NCBI GenBank assembly: GCA_001929475.1
Contig: LXFE01000515.1
Coordinates: forward strand, 1 to 64,000
Source of the DNA: Neolecta irregularis DAH-3
Taxonomy: Eukaryota; Ascomycota; Neolectomycetes; Neolectales; Neolectaceae
Length of the DNA: 64,000 nt
Direction: 5' to 3'
The translations under genes and the position numbers were made by a program. Positions 12,135 to 21,943 of the stretch are shown here, one piece after another. How positions within the stretch are numbered: position 1 is the stretch's first letter; the number at the start of each line of letters is the position of its first letter. The notes below the pieces were generated by a model that made no database searches, was not told the DNA's origin, and saw only the letters and a list, made by a program, of their open reading frames with translations.

Positions 12135-12464
12135 GTTGGGATGACCGATCCCCAAGACAGTAACCCGGCAACAATCAGAAAAGAAAAGCGATCAAAGTTC
12201 CTGACTCTATGTGGCAAGCAGACAAGGATACTATAGGAAGCGGGATGAATGGAAGCGGGATAAAAAGTTGGAGGTTGATTGCAGAAAACAACAAAGAACC
12301 AAACGCGTGAAGCTCACCGCCATAGAACGCAATCTAGGACATTTGAATATACATATTTTCTGCACTTGTTATTTTATTTTACCTATCTCTTCGTATATTC
12401 TATAGCTAGTAGGTCAAGATATCTGGGCTTGTGTCCAGACGAGAATCTTACTGAAAATTCAGAT
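12135..12464. promoter_or_regulatory. Intergenic between divergent starts (Ppc89-like and F-box)
   Basis: 330 bp that must hold both promoters. A short open frame at 12211 looks like chance, being very rich in K and R with no conserved pattern. An AT-rich tract lies at about 12350-12410. Confidence 0.4.
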
Positions 12465-14208
12465 ATGCCGAAACCCTCGCATGACAAAGAAAGCCCGAGT
12501 CCTAGTGCTCAGATCCATGCAATAGGCTCCCCAAATGGCTTTCTCCAGAACTGTCCGTCTGAAATTCTCAATCAGATTGTCCGCTTCTTCTGCGAATACA
12601 GAAATGATATAGCACACCAATCGCGCCTCTGGAATCTGATGCGAACATGTAAACAGCTATATCGCGTCATTATTCCCATTTTATATCAGAAACCGCAATT
12701 CAATTCGCTCAAACATTTCAAATGCTTCTTGACCTGTCTCACGAATTCAGATAATCGAAAGCTAGTCGTACACTGGCCGTATCTTGGAGATTTAGACGAA
12801 AATTTAAAGGATGATTCTGGAACGATATTATTGACATACACTGCTACACTGCTACGGTTAATCAAGGACTACATCGTATGGTTGGACCTTAAGGATTTGA
12901 GTTCGCGTCAATTGTCGGAACTGGAGACACAGATCAATAACGAACGAATTGTATTTCCACGGTTGACAAAGGTCGATTGGACTCTTTCCGTGATATATGC
13001 TAACAAGCAAGATTAGTGTATGCTCTGATTATCGGAAAATGGCTCGACCTGTTGGCACTTTATCTTTCGATCCTATTATCAATTACCTATACCTCTTTCC
13101 AAACATCACCGAACTACAATACTGTAACCATGCTGCTTTTGCAGCACTCGATCAAAAACGAATTCATAATTTAAAAGTTTCTCAGATTCATCATGTTGAA
13201 GTTATCGGTTATTTCGACCATAAGATCGCCGATGCAATCGTGCTTAATCTTTCTACTTGGGGAACACTGAGAAGCTTGAAAATTGCGAAAATCCCAGGCC
13301 GAGAGGCAGTAGTCCGATTTTGGCCGGCATATCGAAAGTTGAGCAGAGCACTTGAGAGCCGTATTGGATTCACAAGCTATGATATTCGTCAACCAAGCTT
13401 CGATATTCATTGGGCCAATTTCTTCGACGAAGAGAACTCTTTAGACACATTTCGCTGGTTTTTGACTAAATTTCCACATTGGAAGGGTTGCATTGTCTTT
13501 GATAGCTCTGACGATATTGATTCAGCCTTGTCAATGCTCCAGTCCGAAATTCACAAACTTAACGAACGGGGTATTTCGATCGGCTTTCAGCCTACCGATG
13601 TCGATGATGTAGAGAATATCGAATGGCATGACACTCAACATATCAGTCTCCTCCTGGCAGAAGATACTGATAACGAATTTATAGATCCAATTCTCAATCA
13701 GATGACACTCGCGGCAAAACTTAGATCCTTGCGCCTCGTTGGTAATAACAACGCCTACAAAAACTGTATCTCGCTAGCTGCGCTATTTAAAGGATTACTG
13801 AATGTCTCTCGCACACTGACGAGTTTAACAGTGGATCTTTATTGTATTGAGCAACTCTGTACATCGACCACTCAGCTAGATATCAATGGCGCTGTCTTTG
13901 CCCTTCCTTCGATTACGGCATGTTCTGTCTTAGAAAAGCTTCGCTTGGTTAACGGAGATATCAACGCTGATTTTCATGGGAACTATATCGCTATGACGGT
14001 CAGATCATTTCAGCGGGAATTACCTAGATTGGAAGTTTGGGAATGGGAAGTCGCATCATTCAAACCTAGAGAACAAATGGCATGGATTCCGTATAACCGT
14101 GCTCTTGAAGACCATACAAGGTGTTTACTTACAAAATTTTCTGTGGAAATGGCTATCTTTGCGAGATTTCGACTCAAGTGGAGGTTCATAGTCGAGGACA
14201 CCCCTTGA
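12465..14208 (+). CDS. F-box protein (unknown substrate)
   Basis: The F-box lies near residues 28-75 and contains NCPSEILNQIVRFF and RTCKQLYRVIIPILYQKP. This is the Skp1-binding element of SCF ubiquitin ligases. A long C-terminal part looks leucine-rich-repeat-like (LFPNITELQYCNH, LRSLRLVGNN). Two frames must be joined between 12971 and 13012. Two introns restore the frame: 12972-13011 (40 nt, donor GTCGAT) and 12990-13011 (22 nt, donor GTGATA, containing GCTAAC). A GTATTT donor further upstream, near 12950, would also fit. Either of the first two gives about 567-573 aa. The F-box call is good, but the exact junction is open. Confidence 0.75.
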
Positions 14209-14419
14209 AATGAGATTCTAGTCATTCCAGAGAACGATGCAGGTCTAATATTATGTATACATGTCGTGGACAAGGGATAGATAGAAATCATTTCAAGGTT
14301 CTCTGGGAAAAAAATAATTTCTGATCAGTACGCTAACTATATCAATTGCTGGAAGGAGCGTTGGAAAAGCAGGTGTAGATCACAAAGATATGGAGAGTCA
14401 AAACTGAAGAAATAATGTT

Positions 14420-16165
14420 TTATGATTCTGTGAATTGAAGACCCCGCATAACGCCTTCACGACGCCTATTGAGCAGGTCGCTTTCCTGCATGACAAATCT
14501 TTCCCATGTGTCATGACCTTCCTTGTTTTGAGGTATCATTGCTGAGATAGGAAGGGTCGGACCCATTGGAAATAGAAGAGAATTACTGCTCTTCATTTCA
14601 ACCGGCTCATCGTCGTCTTCAAAACTTGGTGAAATAAAAGATTGATCATCTAAAATCTCTTTCAGCCAACCTCGGCATTTTGAAATGGCTTTCTTGGCTT
14701 CAGGAAGAATAAATGCCATTTGAAAAAAGCCATGAGAGACACCACGAAGTAACACTATTTCAATCCAATCATTTTCCGAGCTGCTTAACGAAGTCATTTG
14801 AAGGTTCTGACGACGATTTAATGCGGCTCTCTTAGCTTCCCTGATTCGCCCAGCTAGAAGGACCTATCATGAGCGTGGCTTGAAGTTTTAACCTTACCGT
14901 ATCATCCACCATTGCATCCTTCTCCCCACAAAGAAGATATGTTTTAGGGAATTTAGCAAGGACTTCAGTAGGTGCTCTTAGAGGACATAAGAGATAATCG
15001 GTCTCGAAATTTGGTCGATTTTGTGGACCAACATATAGTAATACCATGGCTCGAAGCTTTAGTCAGCACCTGGTATACAGGCAAAAGGTTCATACCATTT
15101 CAGGGCTCAAAATTCTATCCTGGAAGAAACTCACGCGACTGGTCATGGCAAGTTTTGTTCTAGCGTTTTTCATCCTTGGCGTAGGAGAAAAACATTTCTC
15201 TGCCTCCTTTGGAGGTGGCGTTTGAAATATCTTGACTAATGACTTTCGTGGTGAATAGTTATCAGAGTATGGCTGAAGAACGCTTTTTCTCTTTTCATAA
15301 TTCAGCTTTGAATCTATCACTGCATCGGAGACATCTCGTACACTTTCTTGTCGAAGTAAGCACATATTTTCGTTTGTCATCCAGCATGTTAGGTTAAGAT
15401 CAAGAGCAGGGTAAACAAGGACAAGTCCAGCTGGTATAGGTATATCGAGATGCTCTGTCAGCAATAGAATTATCAGGCTAGTCGCAAGATTACCCCCACT
15501 GTCCAATCAGAGAAAAGTATCATAGGGATTTTCATACGCAGAATCTCCTGCAAAAGCAATTGTTAGTGGTTGTGAATGCTCGAATCCAATGATTGCACCG
15601 TTAGTTTTCACTATCTCGAGATACAGATCTCGACATTCGTATAATGCATAGGGAAATGGATACTCAGGTGCTTTCCTAAAGCTCAGCACGGAATATTGGA
15701 ATTTGCTTACTTGTAATTAATTGCGACTACCGGTACGTTCAACTCACTAGCCCATGCAAAAGTGACTTCTTCATAGCATTCCGGATTCGTGGAGATAAAA
15801 CCCCCACCATGAATGAAGAATACAAGCTTCCGCTGAAACTTGAGTTCTTCTTCTGATCCATTGAAATATATCCAAACTTCGGAAGGTTCGGCCGAGTTAC
15901 GCGGGATGACGATTTTCCGCTTGATTTTTAAGCGAGGCTTTGAAAGACCAACGAAAAATTTGAGGTATGGTGAAGACACTTTTGCCAGGGAGACTCTCAA
16001 TTGCTCTACAGTAGCAGTACATTTAATTTTTCGAACCTGCAGTCCTGTGAGTGAATTGATATAAATTCAACATGCCTTCTCATCCGCTTGATCTGCGAAT
16101 ATCATATAATAGGCGCTGAAGAGAATGCTTGCGATATCACGAAGCCATCTAGGTCTCAGAGGCAT
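14420..16165 (-). CDS. Hormone-sensitive-lipase-type alpha/beta hydrolase
   Basis: Esterase or lipase of the HSL family acting on acylglycerols or other small esters. Exons 16165-16076, 16036-15711, 15675-15538, 15498-15096, 15056-14898 and 14863-14420 give 519 aa. The oxyanion motif is HGGG (in FFIHGGGF), and the nucleophile elbow GDSAGG is rebuilt across intron 3. The acid is the Asp in EKDAMVDD and the catalytic His is in VSHGF. The N-terminus MPLRPRWLRDIASILFSAYY resembles fungal HSL proteins. Intron 1 (16037-16075) needs a GC donor (GCATGT). No GT alternative keeps the frame open. The other introns are 35, 39, 39 and 34 nt. Confidence 0.88.
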
Positions 16166-16206
16166 CGCGGTCCAGAAACCAGCATCGCTAGAGTCAAATC
16201 TAGTCC

Positions 16207-16694
16207 TCAGAAGCACAATTTTACAGTGCAGTAAGCACCCAGGTAGCGCGATAAAACGATCTGGAATACTAAGCGATTAGATTTGAGCCGTCCATTGCAA
16301 AGTACCAAACGTGCAAGCGGTTCCGGGCTTCCCAGTCCAATCATTTTGTCCAGGTTTTTAAGCAGATACATTCCGGACATAGTCATACACATCACCTGCC
16401 ACGATGTAAACTGCTTGGAGAAACGCTTTGAGAGCTTTCTAATAATATGTGGTCCATGCTGGTGGCCTCGGCGGAGATATGTGATCCAAGCCAGAAGAAC
16501 AAGCAGGACTTGGATTCGCTTGACGCCTTGGGACGGGCGACCGAGAAGATCGTCAATCTTGGTGGTTAGCAGATAAAACGAATTGCGAGGCATGCCATAA
16601 AGAATGTCAAGTCTTTGGGGATTGTCAGAATGGAAACTATCACATGCTTTTGTTCCTATTTCAGGTAGGTGCTTCCGCCATGTCATGTCACGCG
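16207..16694 (-). pseudogene. Possible transposase relic (HARBI1/DDE_4-like)
   Basis: The open frame here has a stretch MPRNSFYLLTTKIDDLLGRP followed by IQVLLVLLAWITYLRRG. This recalls the helical N-terminal part of Harbinger-like DDE transposases, where a FRMSR...F motif precedes a LLVFL.RL segment. I see no DDE triad and no terminal repeats belonging to it. The frame runs on into the adjacent MITE only by chance. I treat it as a decayed fragment. The match is weak and could be spurious. Confidence 0.35.
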
Positions 16695-17153
16695 CAGTGT
16701 GTCCACCCGCCCGCCCGCAACCGTCAGAGATCCTCCGGCGGGCTGCTAAAAACGAGGAGGCTCGATCTTTTAACCATCTATGTAGGTGCAATCCCGAATT
16801 CACTAAATAACCAAAATTGTTAATATAAAATAATTTCTATCTGGCCATTTCTTTAGTTGGTGTAAGTAGCGACATACTCGCCAAATTCACGAATCATAGG
16901 GATCCCTGTGTCACATGATCCGCGACAACAGCAGAACTTAGAGCTAAAGGCAATCAATCCACTGTTATTCAGCCAACCAATGGAGTCAAACGAAACGACC
17001 ACTATTGAAGTCAAGATGGAACCTTTGAGGAAGCTTCACACAGGAGTGCAATATTCAAAACACATCATAGGAAAATGTAATTACCACGAGCATATGCACC
17101 TTGACGAGGGCTTTACAGGGAAGGCGGGCGGGGTTGGACTCACTGGTCACGCG
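16687..17153. mobile_element. hAT-like MITE with 8-bp target-site duplication
   Basis: The non-autonomous element spans 16695-17145 (451 bp). Its left end reads CAGTGTGTCCACCCGCCC. Its right end, read on the minus strand, is CAGTGAGTCCAACCCCGCC. These form an imperfect terminal inverted repeat that starts CAGTG. Both ends are flanked by the identical octamer GTCACGCG (16687-16694 and 17146-17153). An 8-bp duplication plus a CAGTG-type terminus is the pattern of the hAT superfamily. No transposase is encoded inside. The octamer match is exact, so the insertion looks young. Confidence 0.78.
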
Positions 17154-17404
17154 GGCAAACAATTATTTTTGAATCCTTCCTTATTCTCGCCATTTAGTTG
17201 CTAATCTGGGATCTATAGATCTTTAACAGCCAATAGAAGGAAGAAATAATGTTCAAGGTGTCATCTCATAGCTACTCGAAGCAGCATCTCAGCTCACATT
17301 AGAATAGATCCAAATCGAATAGAGGATATGACCTTATTCAAATACAGGATACCACGTACACATGAAATATATTCTAAATCTATAATATAGCCAAAGATTA
17401 GACT

Positions 17405-19357
17405 CTAGACTGGTATATCCGCCATAGCTGTATTCATCTGTCCAACCCAACAATATCTTCCAAAGCACGACTTGCAAGTCTCAGTCTGTTCCCAACCCAA
17501 TCGTTCTATGCCCTTGTAGATGAGAGCACAACCCAAGCAAACACTCCAGTTCTCGTCGATCTTATTGTTTCCCATCGTAGCAACGTTGAATCCATTTTGG
17601 ACCATACTCGCCGTGACTTCATTCGAGTATGTAGTTGTATTCATTGTGTTAATGTTGCTGTCGAAGGAGTAGGCACTGTTTGGAAGATAGACAATGAGAA
17701 CAGATTCAGGCTCATTACAGCCAAAGAAAACAGGTTTGGTCGTTAATCCGTTGTTAAGAAACGTCACAGTATCCGGAACTTTGGGCATGCGTCGCCCATT
17801 CTTCCTGTCGACTTTACTTCTGTTGTATGCTGCAACCATGGCGGTCCCATCTGGGTAGTCATTAATGTCTGAGCTCGAATCAACAGCAATAATGACGTCG
17901 ACATTTCGATTGGGATTCATCAAAGGCCAAATGGGGAGATTAAGGCCGCTGGTCGCTCCATCGACCATGTTGATGGTTTTATCCTCAGCAACACTGTTCT
18001 GTTCTTTATTAAATCCTTTAAAGACATTCGGAAACTGTGTTAATTAATTGTATCATAAAACCTGAGCACATACTGCAGATAATTTCCAGTTGCTTTCGTC
18101 CATCAAACTCTCCATATTAAGATTGCTGAGGTACTGACCAACAAAGGGAATATTACTCATGTTGAGCTTTCCGAATATAACAGCTCCAATCATAGCTGAA
18201 GAGGTGCCAGTGACAAAGCTTCATATTAGTATATCCTGAATATCGGAATCGGTACCCTGCATTATCGAGACCAGTAACACATTTCCCAGTAGCATGACCA
18301 TCTTCATCGACTTCAGTGCCTAGATATTTCATGGACGAAAAAGACCCAATATTATCATCCCACGAGCCCATCTCATCTACAGTGAATTCATACTAAAACA
18401 TGAGGGGAGTATTGCAAATGAGGCTTATACGATTGTAGAATTCGTTGGAAATAAGGCACTTGGTTTAAACCCATTGGGAACACCTTCACCCACAGAAATA
18501 ACATATGGTATTGCGTGATTCTTCCAACTATTGGTTTCTGCAATTGAAGAGAAGGTAACATGTAGTCCATCATCTGCTAGCAGGTGTTTCGACATCATCC
18601 GGCCCCTTGAATTCAGTTTTGCTTAACCCGGGAAATACCAAAAGTCTGTGAGAGAAATGGGAAATCCAGCCCATCTCTTGGCAGCAATTTCTCCTGCCAT
18701 TCTTGCATAATACTTAGCATTCTCCCAAGTAGTGTCGAATGGCGTGAATATACTAAGTGGCATCTTAAATACGTCCCGAACGAGGGTTTCAATGTCTGCA
18801 AAATCGTTCGAAGCCATTGAAGTAGTAAGCCAAGAGCCTCCAGAGACGCCTGAGAAGTAATCTGCAAGCTGCACTATTCCACCAGTCTTGGCATCTTTAG
18901 ATTCATCAAAACGATTGTCGAAAGCTTTGTAGGCACCGCCGCCTGTAAGCATAGCTCGATATCCTCCGCCACTGATGGCAATGCCAACAGATGGAATCTT
19001 AGATGTATCCTCGAGAAACTTTGTAACATCAAAGTTGTCAAGGGCAAGGCGTTCAAGGTAATCTTTCCATACTTGGACTGTGACATTTTGTCGATTCATG
19101 ATGTATTCAGCTTCGTCAGCATTAATACCCTATGAAAGAGATCAGCGAATACAGTTTGCCAAGAACAGTACCGTCGTGGCTTTCCTCACAATCTTCTTGT
19201 AAGAGCAGTCTCCTTCTCGTGGCATGTATCTCTTAACGAGCATGTGTCCATGAGGAACAGCAAGAGTCGCTAAAGAATGTCAAACAAGTTTCATAAACCT
19301 CTGCAGCTTACATGCAATGAATGAAAGGCACGCTATGGTAAACCCAGGAAAGTGCAT
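17405..19357 (-). CDS. PLB1: Secreted phospholipase B / lysophospholipase
   Basis: Fungal cPLA2-type enzyme that removes fatty acids from phospholipids outside the cell or in the wall. Seven exons (19357-19312, 19269-19172, 19129-18628, 18573-18431, 18392-18256, 18218-18074, 18034-17405) give 566 aa. A signal peptide is apparent (MHFPGFTIACLSFIASTLA). The oxyanion segment is SGGGYRAML, the nucleophile motif is GVSGGSW, and the catalytic Asp lies in MVDGATSGLNLPIWP. Cysteines near the C-terminus suggest disulfides. No GPI signal is evident. Introns are 42, 42, 54, 38, 37 and 39 nt. Confidence 0.9.
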
Positions 19358-20065
19358 CTTTGGGAGATTAGAGGGGTGGAAAGTCGGGGAAAAGGACGAG
19401 GGGTTTTAAGGAAATCTTGACATATGTGGAGTGTCTCAGATTTTGAGACTCTTATGTCTGAGTATGCTTCCCCAATAAATAAATACCGAAGAGCCATATG
19501 CTCCCAAATATTTTTATCTGACATATTGTTGTCATATTGAGTAAAAGAATGGAATACCCTAATCTTTTCTGGCATTCATATTTTCCGGGTGACGTTGTTG
19601 GAGAGTGCATTTCTTTACTCTCCCTTACGACGTAGACTTTTCAAATGAATTGAGCTAAATGTCGAATTTGAAGATCCTCGTGATGAATGTTGACTGGTGT
19701 CGCCAGAAGTATTGTGGAAAAGTCTATTGCCTAGAGGCATTCTGCAGAGTAGGTCGTTTCCCAGTACTTTTCAAACCTTCCGGAAACCGTCAATTGTAAT
19801 CAACGAACCCATTACTAACAATCATGCTCTTTAGAAGAGAACCCGATACTGAGAATTTCATAGGGATGTACCAATTCAAGGTTTTTGTAATTTGAACCTT
19901 TATGGAGTGTTTAGGGATTGCGGCCTCAACGATCGATTGGCGCAGTACCTCCAGAAGACTATACTTCAAAAGGGTCTATGCAAAATGAGATATTTATCTC
20001 GACAAGAGTTTACAAATAACTATGGGTAGACCGTAGAAAACCATAATCATATCTCATGCCCAACC
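19358..20065. other. Intergenic upstream of phospholipase B
   Basis: 708 bp without a supportable gene. It holds the promoter of phospholipase B and the 3' region of the mitoribosomal S8 gene, which lies on the same strand. Confidence 0.5.
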
Positions 20066-20527
20066 CTATCCCGCTCGACATAAAGGTTCGCCTCCAACTC
20101 TCAGACGAATGGCGTCCCTAGCTTCTAGTATGCCCTTGTCCGTCGATACAACAAGAATTTCTCCTGGTTGAAGATAGTGAATCGTCCCGACTCGTTTTCC
20201 GATTACCAGCCGTTTCAGTTCCTCGGCTGACATCCACATCCGTCTACCAGGTTTACTTACAATGCCCATTTTTCCAATAACGGGATGCATTTCGCGGTAC
20301 TTGAGACCAAGCCATATCCTCCTCGTTGCGACATTTTCTTGTGTAGTGGGAGTGTATTCTTGATCAGGACCGGTAATGGATCCACGCTGAACAGACGATA
20401 TCAAGCCTTGCTGGTAAAGAACAAAGGCTATCCCAAGGTTGACCTTGCTATTTGGGACGGACATGAGCCCCATTCTTGCGCGACAGGCATTTTGGATGTG
20501 TGAGCATAGATGGTGAACTGGGGCCAT
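20066..20527 (-). CDS. MRPS8: Mitochondrial small-subunit ribosomal protein uS8m (MRPS8)
   Basis: A single exon of 153 aa from the ATG at 20527 (MAPVHHLCSHIQN). Nuclear-encoded component of the mitochondrial ribosome. Family features are HIQNACRARMGLMSVPNSK at the N-terminus, a central FVLYQQGLISSV, and the C-terminal DAIRLRVGGEPLCRAG. The codon at 20572 that opens the longer frame is GTG, so it is not used as the start. The gene diverges from the cytochrome b5 gene across about 180 bp. Confidence 0.87.
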   Translation of the reverse strand: MAPVHHLCSHIQNACRARMGLMSVPNSKVNLGIAFVLYQQGLISSVQRGSITGPDQEYTPTTQENVATRRIWLGLKYREMHPVIGKMGIVSKPGRRMWMSAEELKRLVIGKRVGTIHYLQPGEILVVSTDKGILEARDAIRLRVGGEPLCRAG

Positions 20528-20707
20528 AATTAACGATCCGCAACGAGAAAATGAGATCAGACGAGTTGCCACTCAAGTTATTGCAGGTGTCTTGGAATAT
20601 GGTAAACCGCAGCTAAAGAAGCGAAAGGCGATCTGAAAATTTCAGCTGCTTCGACAAGTAATGGTTGCCAGAGACGCGTGACCTTGCTGGACTTTGATTC
20701 TTGAGAG

Positions 20708-21266
20708 ATGAACACCACACCTCCCGCTAATGCAAATAATAAGAATAACACCTTCAAACTACCACCAGCTCGTTCAAATGCCCAATTGATGCCTTCATCT
20801 GGATTGTCTGCATCTACACTCGCAAAACCACGGCAGAAAGTTGTGCTTACACCAGGACATTCGCCGCTGGACTGGGCGACATTGAAATCTTCTGGGATCA
20901 ATCTTCGGGTAGATTTGTTTCTAGTACATTCTCTGACATGGAATCAGGGTATAAGTGTTCCACAGCTCCTCCGATTGCCTCCATCAGAACTCAAAAAGCA
21001 TCGAAAGAAGAATGATGCGTGGATGGCTTTTCATAACATGGTATACAATGTCACTGCATATCTACCGTTCCACCCCGGTGGAGAGAAAGAACTTATGCGA
21101 GCTGCAGGAAGAGATGGTACAAAACTCTTCAGTACAAGTTTCTGCTTGACTATGGGACTAACTTGCCATAGTGGAGACTCATTCGTGGGTCAATATAAAT
21201 AATATGCTAGACAAGTGTCTTGTGGGCTTTCTTATTCCAGAGCCTGATGATAATGGCGAAGAGTGA
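20708..21266 (+). CDS. Cytochrome b5 domain protein, Irc21-like
   Basis: Small soluble heme-binding protein resembling yeast Irc21 and the N-terminal part of CYB5R4. Exons 20708-20908, 20948-21131 and 21172-21266 give 159 aa. A basic, low-complexity N-terminus leads to LKKHRKKNDAWMAF and the b5 core. The axial histidine lies in PFHPGGEKEL, and the second in METHSWVN is rebuilt by intron 2. Introns are 39 and 40 nt. Intron 1 is in frame (39 nt) but carries a clear donor and acceptor, and its removal matches the family spacing. The electron-transfer partner is unknown. Confidence 0.85.
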
Positions 21267-21943
21267 ATTAGCATACCATTGTTTGGCGGGCGCTCATACG
21301 TTTTGGGGACATTTTTTAGTGCATATATTATTCGGAATCTAGTTAGAGTCAACGGGTAGTCCGTCGGCAGGAAAATCAATACACCACTTAGCGATCTATA
21401 TATGATCTCCTAAATTTCTCAGAAATTATTTGTTGACCCTCGTACCTATACGATGGCATCCTGGGTCAAGTCTTCGCTCATTTTCGGTTACTGTGATATA
21501 CGGATCTCTTACTAGGGAACGTTGTCAATCTGCTTTTTTCAACTTTCCAACCATAATTTACCTCCACTTTTCTCTCACTTTCGATTTCAAAAGAATCCCT
21601 ATCTTCTCTGCTTGGTCTTTTCACGCCACCATCTCGTTGCCTTCACCGTGTCTAATGTTGACTTTGCCCTCTTGTGTATTTTCTTCAGGAAACCCTATCG
21701 GGAGGAACGGGTGCCGGCAAATAAGGAACAACCCGCAGGATCACGCCTTATTTCGGTCATACAGAATTTACTAATATACGTCCACCGAGTCCAGTTATGT
21801 TATCGAGCGAGGCAATCTTATAGACATGGTAAGCTGCATTTTGTCATGTAAAATAGAGATTAACTATGTTCCAAAACAATACTGTTTTTCCACATACATA
21901 AGTGTAACCAAGCAAGATCCAAAACCCCATACCCTTGAATAAT
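21267..21943. other. Intergenic, with an unresolved pyrimidine-rich segment
   Basis: About 680 bp. Around 21449 an ATG opens a short frame, then a pyrimidine-rich tract ends in TTTTCTTCAG at about 21690 and is followed by a codon-like stretch to about 21850. This could be a small spliced gene that I cannot assemble, or chance. No known family was recognised. Confidence 0.3.

Noticed and set aside
20578-20901. Minus-strand 107-aa frame opposite the cytochrome b5 gene
   Set aside because: It is antisense to the b5 exon 1, where the plus strand carries the start and conserved spacing.
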